Shown here: positions 23,722 to 32,806 of the stretch, piece by piece
Layout of the letters: each line of letters opens with the position of its first letter
Position numbering within the stretch: position 1 is the first letter of the stretch
From: Acinetobacter guillouiae CIP 63.46
Lineage (GTDB): Bacteria; Pseudomonadota; Gammaproteobacteria; Pseudomonadales; Moraxellaceae
Assembly: GCF_000368145.1 (NCBI RefSeq)
Contig: NZ_KB849283.1
Span: 434,001 to 498,000, forward strand
Length of the DNA: 64,000 nt
Reading direction: 5' to 3'
Notes under the pieces: generated by a model
What the model saw: only the letters and a program-made list of their open reading frames with translations
Told to the model about the DNA's origin: nothing
The model's database searches: none
Translations under genes and position numbers: made by a program

Positions 23722-23952
23722 ATGGTAATAGTGGAAATTTTAACTAAGTCTATAGTGGTGAAAGATTTAAATGGCGAAACCACAGAAGCAAAAGGTTGGA
23801 TTAAATTAATAGGCTATGAACCAGGTGACGATCCTGATGATGCTCATGGAATATTGATTGCAATTGAAGTGAATGGAAGAAAAATAGAAAGATCAGGATC
23901 CCTGGATCACACATTCTATGATGATGTGACTGGAAAAACTTATACTTTGTAA
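23722..23952 (+). CDS. Hypothetical small protein
   Basis: A 76-residue mostly beta protein (VVKDLNGETTEAKGWIKL, then a DDPDDAHG acidic loop). I use the ATG at 23722; TTG at 23707 is an alternative, and neither has a good ribosome site. A terminator follows 6 bp after the stop. No family recognised. Confidence 0.55.
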   Translation: MVIVEILTKSIVVKDLNGETTEAKGWIKLIGYEPGDDPDDAHGILIAIEVNGRKIERSGSLDHTFYDDVTGKTYTL

Positions 23953-23958
23953 AAGCAG

Positions 23959-23979
23959 ACCTCCTCCAGGAGGTTTTTT
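23959..23979 (+). terminator. Rho-independent terminator
   Basis: An ACCTCCT-CC-AGGAGGT hairpin with T5. Confidence 0.75.
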
Positions 23980-23994
23980 ATTGGAGAGTCCTTT

Positions 23995-24351
23995 ATGGAA
24001 ATTAACCAATACATTAGCTTAACTAAAATGCCGCCCATTAAAACAAAACCAAGAACAAGACCATTACCTAAGGCAAAAGAAGCATACTTAGAAGCATTTA
24101 AAGACTTTGAGCAATCTCTCAATGTATTCAAAATCAAGTATGAAAAATTATTCCAATTTGAATCAACAAAGAATTGGCGATTCGATTTCCATCTTATTGA
24201 GCACAGAATTTTAGTTGAGATTTCTGGTGGCCCTTGGTCGGGTGGTCGAAAAGGTAAGCTTAAAAACAAGGCTTGGGGTATGGATCGATATGATCATGCA
24301 AACGAGATGGAGTATAGCGTAATAAGAATAGAATCAGCCAATAGATATTAG
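23995..24351 (+). CDS. PD-(D/E)XK nuclease-like protein, paralogue of 12646
   Basis: A 118-residue protein. The core WRFDFHLIEHRILVEISGG (Asp64, Glu75) and PWSGGRKGK, then DRYDHANEMEYSVIRIE, aligns with the replication-region protein at 12646-13059. The second acidic position of the motif (Glu81 there) is Ser77 here. That may lower activity or shift the metal-binding site. It is a free-standing accessory gene with its own preceding terminator. Confidence 0.65.
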   Translation: MEINQYISLTKMPPIKTKPRTRPLPKAKEAYLEAFKDFEQSLNVFKIKYEKLFQFESTKNWRFDFHLIEHRILVEISGGPWSGGRKGKLKNKAWGMDRYDHANEMEYSVIRIESANRY

Positions 24352-24581
24352 ATTGATGAACTTTGTCCATTGCAAATTGAAACTACTCTTACTTCTCAGT
24401 GGCTTAAGAATCTAAAGACACACACATTAAATTGAGAAAAACATAATTTTTCAAAGATATATGTCAATTATGAATTTTTACAAAATTATAGAATGTTACG
24501 TATTTCATTAAGATAGAATTTATTGAGCATTGTATATTTAGATATTTAAAGGATAATTATGTTTTCTTCCATGGTTTTTAC

Positions 24582-24818
24582 ATGCCCATCGTTAATGTTA
24601 AAAAGCTTGATAATATTCTTAGTAAATTGATTGAAACTAAAAGAATTCCAAAAATAATTTTAATTGGTTATAAATCATATAGTGAGCTTATGAAAGACCG
24701 TAAATTTTTTGAAGATGTAGTCGGTTCATCAATGAAACCCAGCAAAAGAACTTATAAAAATATCAAAATAAAAGTCACCCAAGATGACAATCAACTTGAA
24801 GTTAGATGTTTTTCTTGA
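24582..24818 (+). CDS. Hypothetical small protein
   Basis: A 78-residue basic protein, MPIVNVKKLDNILSKLIE. No ribosome site is seen before this ATG. A better one (AAGGATAATT) precedes an ATG at 24559, which opens a 24-codon frame overlapping in another register. Translation may therefore be coupled, or a frameshift may have split one gene. The preceding 230 bp (24352-24581) hold nothing else. Confidence 0.45.
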   Translation: MPIVNVKKLDNILSKLIETKRIPKIILIGYKSYSELMKDRKFFEDVVGSSMKPSKRTYKNIKIKVTQDDNQLEVRCFS

Positions 24819-24918
24819 ATTTTTGAAAACTCTATTAACATAAAATTAAAATGGGTTTGCTTATTTTTCAAATTGAGAGCAATAATAGATCAAAATATTG
24901 TATTAGTATCGTACTCTA

Positions 24919-25080
24919 ATGAATAAGAATAAATTGTTAGTGGTTCTGATTGCTGTATTAATCGTTAGTATCTTTTTACTAGGTTTTACTGTTTTTAAGA
25001 TTTCTCAAGAAAAAAATAAAAATAACCTTTTAAAACTTGTTAGTGATGCTAAAAATTCTTTAGTCGATATAGTTAAATAG
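24919..25080 (+). CDS. Small single-span membrane protein
   Basis: A 53-residue frame, MNKNKLLVVLIAVLIVSIFL, with one N-terminal membrane helix and a Lys/Asn-rich helical tail. No lipobox. It may be a membrane-anchored regulator or a small inhibitor; nothing in the sequence decides. Confidence 0.5.
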   Translation: MNKNKLLVVLIAVLIVSIFLLGFTVFKISQEKNKNNLLKLVSDAKNSLVDIVK

Positions 25081-25148
25081 AGTTACTATGTTTATATGTA
25101 TTTAAATAATGAAAAAACCATATAAATGGTTTTTTCAAAATTATTAAG

Positions 25149-25340
25149 CTATTTAGTGATTAAATCTTTTTTTTCTTGATTTGGTTTTTGTTTCTGTGGC
25201 TCTTTATTAGGAGCCTTTTCATCATCTTTAGCTGGATTTTGAGGCTGATCACTTGAGTTTGAATTAAATTTGCTTCCATTAGCAAAGGTAGAGTATTGAT
25301 TGAAAGAAGACTTTTTAGCAGAGTTTCTATTTACTAACAT
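25149..25340 (-). CDS. Small Asn/Lys/Pro-rich disordered protein
   Basis: A 63-residue, highly polar, low-complexity protein (SKFNSNSSDQPQNPAKDDE, KEPQKQKPNQEKKDL). Strand opposite to the phage late genes. It resembles a hydrophilin in composition. Similar composition at 26139-26366 and 63741-63926. Unknown function. Confidence 0.5.
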   Translation of the reverse strand: MLVNRNSAKKSSFNQYSTFANGSKFNSNSSDQPQNPAKDDEKAPNKEPQKQKPNQEKKDLITK

Positions 25341-25650
25341 GATTTTCTCGATTTCTCTTGCCGAATATTCGACTTAACTACATTGACATATAAAAGATAG
25401 TTACATTGATGCTTTATCAGAGTGCCTATGTAGATAAGTGTGAAGATTAGATTTATTTTTCTCATTTATATTTCACGAATTTTTTTAAGTATTTTTATAG
25501 TTTGATGAAATATAAGATTAATTTAATTATCTTTTTAAAAATTTAAAATATATGTTGTATTTTTATGTTATTTTTTATTGATGGTTTTAATTTTGTATTA
25601 CATTTAAGAATAATTAATTGGTTAAAATAATAGTACTGAATTTTCAGTAG
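25341..25650. other. Intergenic stretch of 310 bp
   Basis: Very AT-rich region between divergent small genes. No open frame or hairpin stands out. It presumably holds promoters for the 25149 and 25651 genes. Confidence 0.4.
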
Positions 25651-25989
25651 ATGAATAAAGAGTACGAAATGAAAAATGGCATTTATTCGTTAATTTTTAA
25701 GAGTGAAGGGAAAGATTTTGGAAACGGAATTTTAGTTGTTGAGGATGAGCGTGCTTTAGGAGGGGATTTAATATATGTATATAAAGGTGAAGTTGAAGGA
25801 AATACATTAGTTTTAGAATTAACTCAACACAATCAACATGCTCATTCAATTTTTGGAAACTTAAATGCATTAAAAGTAAACTTAAATTTATATTCAGAAT
25901 CAAATGGTTATATTCTTAAAGGAAATGTTGAAAATTTACAGACTGTACCATTGATTGTTGATGCTAAGTTTATTGGGGATTTAAGTTAA
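25651..25989 (+). CDS. GrlR-family protein
   Basis: A 112-residue beta-rich protein. MKNGIYSLIFKSEGKDFGNG, then GGDLIYVYKGEVEGN and a closing VDAKFIGDL, matches GrlR, the small negative regulator of type III secretion in attaching-effacing E. coli, in length and segment order. GrlR binds the activator GrlA. No GrlA-like gene or secretion system is visible in the window, so a different partner is implied. The start could be 25651 or the in-frame ATG at 25669. Cargo gene in the accessory region. Confidence 0.7.
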   Translation: MNKEYEMKNGIYSLIFKSEGKDFGNGILVVEDERALGGDLIYVYKGEVEGNTLVLELTQHNQHAHSIFGNLNALKVNLNLYSESNGYILKGNVENLQTVPLIVDAKFIGDLS

Positions 25990-26138
25990 TTATTATTATG
26001 TTACTGATATAACTAAAATTATTGTTTCTTTATGTTAGGTGCGGAATGCTGAAACAAAATACACAGAATGAAGGAATTTCGTTCTGTGTATTAAATAGCT
26101 CAATAGTAATTAAGGATAATTTCAAAAATATCATGGTT

Positions 26139-26366
26139 TTATCTTCGAGTTTGTGAGGTCGGTTTTCCATTGTTTATCGTACTATGTTTTGGAAAGGGTG
26201 TGTTTAGATTAGGTTGATCAAAATGATCTCTATCATCAACAGAAGATTCTACTATTGGCGAATCTTTATTGTGAGGAGTGGGATCAAAATTTGTTCTATT
26301 AATGTCCTGATCAGTTGGTTTTTTTGGACCTCTGAAATTGTTACTTGATTTTAACATTTTATTCAC
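26139..26366 (-). CDS. Small disordered protein
   Basis: A 75-residue, Asn/Asp/Pro-rich polar protein (KKPTDQDINRTNFDPTPHNK) with almost no hydrophobic residues. Opposite strand to the head genes. Composition is like the 25149 protein. Probably unfolded. Unknown. Confidence 0.5.
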   Translation of the reverse strand: MNKMLKSSNNFRGPKKPTDQDINRTNFDPTPHNKDSPIVESSVDDRDHFDQPNLNTPFPKHSTINNGKPTSQTRR

Positions 26367-26557
26367 GCTAATTTTAATAGTGAATAATAATTGTATTCTT
26401 GTTTTATCGTTACATTGATATATTTTTAAGACTATTTAGTTGGTTTGTGTTTTCTTTATTTTGGTTAGTTTTATAGTTTATTTTATTAAAATAATTTTAG
26501 TTTTTAATTTCTTCAATAATACTTTTTAAATAACATTATTTTTATTTAGGAAATTCA

Positions 26558-27199
26558 ATGGAGCAGATCAGACCATTTCCACCAACTGAGCTAATTGATC
26601 AAGCAGATGAAGAAGAAGCAATACGATTATCACCTGCAGCAGATCTTAAAGAATGGGTGGTAAACAACTTTCTAACGCTTGGTGGTGCATTATATAACCC
26701 TGACCATGATCACATAGCAGAGCTATTACACGACGATGAAACCTTTTTAGCTTTAGCTTGGGCGTCATCTGCCGCCGTTGCTAAAAAGAGAATGGTATTA
26801 GGTCAATGTGAAAAAGTTATGTTTAACCAAGGTGGATGGCGCAAAGCTCGGCAAGAGCAGCAAATGCGCGACTGGTTTGGATTTGTTCCTGTTTATCTCA
26901 TCACTATTGATGCAAGCTTTTGTGAACGTGCGAACGATCGTGAATTCTGTGCTTTGATTGAGCATGAGCTTTACCATATCGGTGTAGAACGTGATGAGGA
27001 TGGAGAAATACTCTATAGCGATCATACAGGCTTACCTAAGCACTATTTAGCTGGCCATGATGTAGAGGAATTTATCGGGGTGGTCAAACGCTGGGGAGCA
27101 AGCGAGAACGTCAAGCGATTGGTTGAGGTAGCTCAAAACCCGCCGTTTGTATCAGATTTTAATGTATCTGCGTGTTGTGGAACTTGTGTGATCAATTGA
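26558..27199 (+). CDS. Putative phage metallopeptidase
   Basis: A 213-residue protein with the zinc-protease motif HELYH at residues 136-140, preceded by FCALIE and followed by IGVERDEDGE and a later His/Asp (AGHDVEEF). This matches the phage putative metallopeptidase family. It is the first gene of the head module, directly before the terminase small subunit. It may process a structural or host protein; that role is not established. Confidence 0.8.
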   Translation: MEQIRPFPPTELIDQADEEEAIRLSPAADLKEWVVNNFLTLGGALYNPDHDHIAELLHDDETFLALAWASSAAVAKKRMVLGQCEKVMFNQGGWRKARQEQQMRDWFGFVPVYLITIDASFCERANDREFCALIEHELYHIGVERDEDGEILYSDHTGLPKHYLAGHDVEEFIGVVKRWGASENVKRLVEVAQNPPFVSDFNVSACCGTCVIN

Positions 27200-27219
27200 G
27201 CCTCTTGGCTCTTTTTTTT
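27198..27219 (+). terminator. Rho-independent terminator
   Basis: A GAGCC-TCTT-GGCTC hairpin followed by T8, before the terminase genes. Confidence 0.8.
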
Positions 27220-27257
27220 GCCTATTTACCCTTACGTAGTCTTACGAAGGGGTGGTT

Positions 27258-27779
27258 ATGGCAACACTTAAAGAGCCTGTGAAAATATTTATAGTTCAGT
27301 CTCTTGCTTGCTTTGAAACCCCTCAACAAGTTGTAGATGCTGTAAGAGAAGAATTTGGTATTGAAATTGAACGGCAGCAAGTTGCCTCATATGATCCAAC
27401 AAAAGCAACATGTAGAGGAATGAGTAAAAAGCTTAAGACACTTTTTGAACATACCCGCGAACATTTCAAGAAAAATATATATGACATTCCATTAGCCAAT
27501 AAAGCGGTACGCCTTAATGAACTCCAAAAGATGTATGTCGATTGGAAGAATAATAAAGTAAAAAAACAAAGCATCATTAAACAGGTTAAGGATGAAATGT
27601 ATGGTTATGAAATTCAATTATTAGATGAGCAGCTTAAACAGCTTGAAATAGACAGAATTAAAAACGGAGATGGTGAAGGCGCTGATGATCCTACACCAGT
27701 AAAAGTAACTATTCAGGTTGTTGATGCGAGTAAAGAAAATGCCGAACATAAATCCGACTCTGAATGTACCTCAGGCTAA
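27258..27779 (+). CDS. Terminase small subunit (DUF2280-like)
   Basis: A 173-residue protein. The N-terminus LKEPVKIFIVQSLACFETPQ with a helix-turn-helix (VVDAVREEFGIEI) and a long helical middle fit DUF2280-type terminase small subunits, which bind pac/cos DNA. I start at the ATG at 27258, preceded by GAAGGGG, not the GTG at 27252. It overlaps the large subunit gene by 41 bp. Confidence 0.8.
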   Translation: MATLKEPVKIFIVQSLACFETPQQVVDAVREEFGIEIERQQVASYDPTKATCRGMSKKLKTLFEHTREHFKKNIYDIPLANKAVRLNELQKMYVDWKNNKVKKQSIIKQVKDEMYGYEIQLLDEQLKQLEIDRIKNGDGEGADDPTPVKVTIQVVDASKENAEHKSDSECTSG

Positions 27780-29034
27780 TTTTCTACAGCTCAAAAATAA
27801 GTTTCGTGCATTTGTCGCAGGATTTGGATCTGGTAAAACTTGGGTGGGATGTTCAAGTCTTTGTGATAAGTCTTGGGAATTTCCGAAAGTACCTTTGGGC
27901 TACTTTGCACCAACCTATCCTCAGATACGAGATATTTTCTTTCCTACCATAGATGAAGTTGCTTTTGACTGGGGCCTTAAGACCAAGATTTATGAGTCAA
28001 ATAAGGAAGTTGATATTTACTATGGTCGCCAATACAGAAGTACAGTTATTTGCCGTTCAATGGAAAAGCCTCAAACAATTGTTGGTTTTAAAATTGGTCA
28101 TGGCCTAATTGATGAACTTGATGTCATGCCTACGCTTAAAGCACAACAAGCATGGCGAAAAATCATTGCTCGTATGCGTTATAAGCAAGCGGGTTTAATC
28201 AATGGTATTGATGTGGCCACCACACCTGAGGGATTTAAATTTACACATGAACAGTTTGTAAAAGAGGCTAACTCAACACCTCAGAAACGAGCACTTTACG
28301 GAATGATTCAGGCTTCAACCTATGATAATGAAGCAAATTTACCTGATGATTATATTTCTTCGTTATTCGAGTCCTATCCACCTCAGCTCATTTCTGCATA
28401 TTTAAAAGGGCAGTTCGTAAACTTAACTAGTGGCGCTGTATATCCTGATTTTGATCGAAAATTAAATCATACCAATGAAGAGATTAGACCTAATGAGTCT
28501 TTACTCATTGGTATGGACTTTAACGTTTTGAAAATGGCTGCAGTTATTTATGTCATACGTGATGGTAAGCCCCTAGCATTGGATGAGATGGTTGGGGTAA
28601 GAGATACACCAACAATGGCAACTTTACTTATTGAGCGCTTTCCATTTCATGAAATGACAGTAATTCCTGATGCAGCAGGGCAATCTACATCATCTAAAAA
28701 TAGCAGTGAGTCAGATCACCAAATATTACGAGATAAGGGTTTTAGGATTGAAGTGGATGGAATAAACCCTGCAATTAAAGATCGGATTAACGCAGTAAAT
28801 GCTCTGATTCTTAATGCAGAGGGTGAGCGAACACTTAAAGTAAATACCAACAAATGCCCACGTTTTACAGAAACGCTAGAACAGCAAATTTATGATGATT
28901 TTGGAATGCCGGATAAAAAATCAGGTTTAGATCATGTAGGAGATGCTGGTGGTTATCCATTGGCAAAGCGATTCCCGATTATAAAACCTGTAACCAGCCT
29001 TAAAGACATTTCTATTTTTGGACGAAGAAAATGA
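27739..29034 (+). CDS. Terminase large subunit
   Basis: A 431-residue packaging motor. Walker A GFGSGKTW is at residues 28-35. The nuclease part shows LIGMDFNVLKMA and VIPDAAGQ typical of the RNase H-like domain. The ATG at 27739 (MPNINPTLNVPQ) is preferred over in-frame TTG/ATG codons at 27718-27724. Its stop overlaps the portal start by 4 bp. Confidence 0.93.
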   Translation: MPNINPTLNVPQANFLQLKNKFRAFVAGFGSGKTWVGCSSLCDKSWEFPKVPLGYFAPTYPQIRDIFFPTIDEVAFDWGLKTKIYESNKEVDIYYGRQYRSTVICRSMEKPQTIVGFKIGHGLIDELDVMPTLKAQQAWRKIIARMRYKQAGLINGIDVATTPEGFKFTHEQFVKEANSTPQKRALYGMIQASTYDNEANLPDDYISSLFESYPPQLISAYLKGQFVNLTSGAVYPDFDRKLNHTNEEIRPNESLLIGMDFNVLKMAAVIYVIRDGKPLALDEMVGVRDTPTMATLLIERFPFHEMTVIPDAAGQSTSSKNSSESDHQILRDKGFRIEVDGINPAIKDRINAVNALILNAEGERTLKVNTNKCPRFTETLEQQIYDDFGMPDKKSGLDHVGDAGGYPLAKRFPIIKPVTSLKDISIFGRRK

Positions 29035-30500
29035 CAGGAATAACATCACTGCACACAGAATATAGTGCAAATATTAATGCTTGGACAAAAGTGGATGATG
29101 TTTGTAAAGGGCAGACTGCAGTTAAAGCTAAAGGAAAACGTTATTTACCTGTTCCACAAACTTTTGAAGAAGATGACAGATACACAGAGTATTTGGATCG
29201 AGCTGTATTTTATGGTGTAACTGGCCGAACTCTGAAAAGCAACATTGGTTTAGCTTTTAATAAGCTTCCTGATTTCAAACGACCTGAAGAATTAGAGTAT
29301 TTAGATCGTAATGCTGATGGATCTGGGCGTTCGATTTTCCAAACATCACAATACATGTTGAGTTTAATCCTCAAGCATTATCGTTGTGGTGTGTATGTTG
29401 ATTATCCAGAAGTAGCTCCCAGTCGTAACCGGGAGGAAGATAAACAAAAGAATGCATTTCCAATGATTCATGTCCTAAAAGCAGCCTCAGTTGAAGATTG
29501 GGACCATATTATTTTGGGCAATCAGAAAAAGCTTTCTTTCGTAAAGATTCTTGAAACTGTCTCTACACGTACTGCCGACGGTTTTGGCCGTGACGTTAAG
29601 AAACAATATAGATTTTTAAGACTGGATGAAGGTGAGAATGGCCATACATATACAGTTCAAATTTATAAGCAGAATGATAAAGGCGAGTGGGTGGAAGATA
29701 AAAAATATACCCCTACAGATTATCATGGAAAAGCCTGGTCATATATTCCATTCACATTTTGTGGAGCTGTAGATAATACAGATGAAATTGATAACGCACC
29801 TTTGCTTGAACTCGCAGATTTAAACCTTGCTCATTACCGTAACAGCGCTGATGTTGAAGAATCAGGTTTTGTTGTTGGTCAACCCATTATTTCAATGCCT
29901 GATGTGACTCATGAGCAATACGAAATTGCAAAGAATGAAGGTTTAACTGTGGGTTCGCGCCGTGGCTTCCCAACCAAAATTGAAATTGTACAAGCAGAAA
30001 GTAATAACTTGGCCAAACAATTGATGACAGACAAATGGGGACAAATGAAAGAAATGGGTGCTCGCCTAATTGAAGTGGGATCTGCTAATAAAACTGCAAC
30101 TCAAGCCGATAATGAGGATTCTATTCAGCATTCTGTCGTCTCTTTGGCAGTATCAAACATTAGTGAAGCACTTCAAATGGCTTTGCGTTGGTGCGCGAAA
30201 TTTGCATTACCTAACCATGACATAAAACCAGATGAATTAACTTATGTGATTTCTCAAGATTTCAATAAGCAGAAATACAGCGTAGAACGTTCAAAACTGA
30301 TTTTAGAGATGGTGCAAGGTGAGTTAATACCACCAGAAGTTCTTTATCAATATGAGCAAACTGGAACGTTCTCAGATGCTAAATGGGAAGATATCGAGAA
30401 AAAGATAGATGAATATCGGATGAGCAAGCCATTAGGTGGTTATCAGCCATACCAAGGTGTAGATGATGAAAGATCAAATGATCCAACAAGCAGTACTTGA
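29031..30500 (+). CDS. Portal protein (DUF4055-like)
   Basis: A 489-residue protein with the DUF4055 portal pattern: RYLPVPQTFEEDDRYTEYLDRAVFYG, GRTLKSNIGLAF, HYRCGVYVDYP. It forms the dodecameric ring at the capsid vertex through which DNA enters. It is coupled to the terminase gene by an ATGA overlap and overlaps the minor head gene by 38 bp. Confidence 0.88.
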   Translation: MTGITSLHTEYSANINAWTKVDDVCKGQTAVKAKGKRYLPVPQTFEEDDRYTEYLDRAVFYGVTGRTLKSNIGLAFNKLPDFKRPEELEYLDRNADGSGRSIFQTSQYMLSLILKHYRCGVYVDYPEVAPSRNREEDKQKNAFPMIHVLKAASVEDWDHIILGNQKKLSFVKILETVSTRTADGFGRDVKKQYRFLRLDEGENGHTYTVQIYKQNDKGEWVEDKKYTPTDYHGKAWSYIPFTFCGAVDNTDEIDNAPLLELADLNLAHYRNSADVEESGFVVGQPIISMPDVTHEQYEIAKNEGLTVGSRRGFPTKIEIVQAESNNLAKQLMTDKWGQMKEMGARLIEVGSANKTATQADNEDSIQHSVVSLAVSNISEALQMALRWCAKFALPNHDIKPDELTYVISQDFNKQKYSVERSKLILEMVQGELIPPEVLYQYEQTGTFSDAKWEDIEKKIDEYRMSKPLGGYQPYQGVDDERSNDPTSST

Positions 30501-31575
30501 TGCCTTAAATCAACACAACTCATATCTTCAACGACTTTCTTCAGCATCAGTTAATGAAATTTTAAAAACGTTTGATGGTTTATCTATCGAGATGTTAAAT
30601 AAGCTTCAAAATTTGCTAATCGAGCTAAACGAAGCTGAAAAGACGATTTTGGTCAGTGGTAAATACAAGACCTCTTCATTGAAAGATATTTTAGGAATTT
30701 TGATGAATTGGCAGCAATCAATTTCTGTCGTGCTTCCTGAGATATTTACAGCTTCAGCAATTGCTTTAGCAGTTCATGAGGCTGGATTTATTTATGCTTT
30801 AGCTGAAAAGAAGCAACCTAAATTAGAAGGTGACAAGCTTTTTAATAAGTTTAGGAAAGTTCCTTATGCTGAAGGTCAGCTGATCGATCTGATTTTTCCA
30901 AATATTGCTGAGGATGTCCGTAAAAAGGTTGAATATGTTATTCGTGATGGTATTTACCAGGGACAAACGAGTCAGAAAATTGTTCAACGGATCAAGGGGA
31001 CTAAAAAGCTAAATTACTCAGATGGTTTATTAAATCAGACCCGTAATGCGATAGATGCCGAAGTTAGAACTGCAAGATCACATGTCAGTAATATTTCATA
31101 TCTGGATACTTGGAAAGCATTAGGCTTCAACTACACAAAAGATGTGGCAACATTGGATGGGCGTACAAGTTTAGGCTGTGCTGCCAAAGATGGGCGCATA
31201 CAACAAATTGGGGAAGTTCATCAGAAACCACCATATCACCGCCGTTGCCGAACTATTCAAGTAGGTTGTGATAAAGATGGTGATTTAGCTGGTATACGTC
31301 CTTTCGTTTCAGATAAGAGAGCTGTCAAAAATATTCCTAAAGATCAACGTGAAAGCAAGATAGGTCAGGTGGATGCGAATTTAACGTATAAAGAATGGTT
31401 TGCGCGTCAGGATGAATCTTTTCAAAAAGAATGGTTAGGTCCATCGAAATACAAACTCTATTCAGAAGGTGGGTTTTCAATTGATAAATTTGTTGATCCA
31501 TTAAGTGGAAAGGCATTCACGCTTAAGGAATTGAGAAAAAATGATATCAAAACTCTTAATGATTTAAGTTTGTAA
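30463..31575 (+). CDS. Minor head protein, Mu gpF / SPP1 gp7 type
   Basis: A 370-residue protein. The C-terminal half has the Mu-F/SPP1-gp7 signature: TRNAIDAEVRTARSHVSN, ATLDGRTSLGCAAKDGR, and PPYHRRCRTIQVGCD with conserved Cys/His. It sits with the portal at the connector. Strong coding support despite the 38-bp overlap; AAGG precedes the ATG at 30463. Confidence 0.88.
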   Translation: MMKDQMIQQAVLDALNQHNSYLQRLSSASVNEILKTFDGLSIEMLNKLQNLLIELNEAEKTILVSGKYKTSSLKDILGILMNWQQSISVVLPEIFTASAIALAVHEAGFIYALAEKKQPKLEGDKLFNKFRKVPYAEGQLIDLIFPNIAEDVRKKVEYVIRDGIYQGQTSQKIVQRIKGTKKLNYSDGLLNQTRNAIDAEVRTARSHVSNISYLDTWKALGFNYTKDVATLDGRTSLGCAAKDGRIQQIGEVHQKPPYHRRCRTIQVGCDKDGDLAGIRPFVSDKRAVKNIPKDQRESKIGQVDANLTYKEWFARQDESFQKEWLGPSKYKLYSEGGFSIDKFVDPLSGKAFTLKELRKNDIKTLNDLSL

Positions 31576-31669
31576 TTACAATTTGTAAAACTATTTAAAA
31601 CGAAGTAAAGATTATTTAAGGTATAACTTAACTATGTAAAAAGTCTTTTAATTTTAAGGGGGGTGGAAA

Positions 31670-31858
31670 ATGCAAGAAAAATATTTTTATCTTAAAACGT
31701 TTGACCTGAAAATTGAGGATGGGCTTGAGCATAATGTTATTAATGTTGGTCTTTTTACTTCAAGACAAAATGCAATAGAACATCTAAAAAGCTTAGGCAA
31801 AAATTTAGAATCTGAAGGTTATGAATTTGCAATTATTGAGTTATCAGTAATTTCTTAA
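31670..31858 (+). CDS. Small hypothetical protein
   Basis: A 62-residue protein, MQEKYFYLKTFDLKIEDG, an alpha/beta fold with an EHLKSLGKNLESEGYEF helix. A very strong ribosome site (AAGGGGGG) precedes it. It sits between minor head and scaffold genes and has its own terminator, suggesting a cargo gene and not a virion part. Confidence 0.6.
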   Translation: MQEKYFYLKTFDLKIEDGLEHNVINVGLFTSRQNAIEHLKSLGKNLESEGYEFAIIELSVIS

Positions 31859-31877
31859 TTTTTTTAAAATCAATACG

Positions 31878-31899
31878 ACCGCCGAAAGGCGGTTTTTTA
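31878..31899 (+). terminator. Rho-independent terminator
   Basis: An ACCGCC-GAAA-GGCGGT hairpin with T6. Confidence 0.8.
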
Positions 31900-31963
31900 T
31901 TGCCTGAAATTCGGATGAATAAGGCGTAACGAGCGGATGCTCAATTTTAAAAGGTGGAAACCT

Positions 31964-32749
31964 ATGAAAATCAAAACTGTAGTTGTTGAAGGTAAAACAT
32001 ACGCTGAAGTGAACGAGCAAGGTTTGCCTGTTTATGTTCATGATGATGGTAAAGAAGTAGGTTTTGATGCTGCCCATGCGGTACAAAAAATCAGTTCTTT
32101 AAATGCGGAAGCTAAAACCCATCGTGAAGCAAAAGAAGCAGCAGAAACTAGTTTGAAAGCATTTGAAGGTCTTGATGTTGAAAAAGCCAAACAAGCTTTG
32201 ACTACTGTCCAGAATCTTGATGCTAAAAAATTGATTGATGCTGGTGAAGCAGAGCGTGTTCGTAATGAAGCGATTGCATCAGTAACACAGTCATTCGAGC
32301 AAAAATATAATCCACAAATTGAGCAATTAACCAAAGATCGTGACACATATCAACAGCAATTACATAGTGAATTAATTGGTGGTGGATTCGCTCGATCTAA
32401 ATATATTGCAGATAAATCAGCTGTTCCTGCGGATGTATTTCAAGCGATGTTTGGCAAAAACTTCAAAGTTGAAGATGGAAAGCCAACTGCTTATGACAAC
32501 AACGGTCAAAAGATTTATTCACGTACCAATCATGGTGATGCAGCTGGTTTTGATGAAGCCTTAGAGATTCTTGTTAGTGGATATCAACACAAAGATTCTT
32601 TACTTAAAGGCTCTCAAGCAGGTGGTGGTGGCTTTAATGGTCAAAGTGGGCAGGGTGGTGGTAAATCAATGTCACGTCAAGGTTTTGAGCAATTAAGCCC
32701 TACTGATAAAGCATCATTTATGAAAAGTGGCGGTGAAATTGAATCTTGA
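31964..32749 (+). CDS. Head scaffold protein (DUF6651-like)
   Basis: A 261-residue protein. A short beta N-terminus (MKIKTVVVEGKTYAEV) is followed by a long charged coiled coil (about 45-140) and a Gly/Gln-rich, probably flexible C-terminus. This is the expected shape for a scaffold, and it lies directly before the coat gene. I start at the ATG at 31964 after AAGGTGG; the frame opens earlier at 31937 without such a site. Confidence 0.75.
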   Translation: MKIKTVVVEGKTYAEVNEQGLPVYVHDDGKEVGFDAAHAVQKISSLNAEAKTHREAKEAAETSLKAFEGLDVEKAKQALTTVQNLDAKKLIDAGEAERVRNEAIASVTQSFEQKYNPQIEQLTKDRDTYQQQLHSELIGGGFARSKYIADKSAVPADVFQAMFGKNFKVEDGKPTAYDNNGQKIYSRTNHGDAAGFDEALEILVSGYQHKDSLLKGSQAGGGGFNGQSGQGGGKSMSRQGFEQLSPTDKASFMKSGGEIES

Positions 32750-32806
32750 TTTGTAAATATCTTACAGCCTGCATTAGCAGGTTTTCTTATTTTTGGAGTC
32801 CAATAA

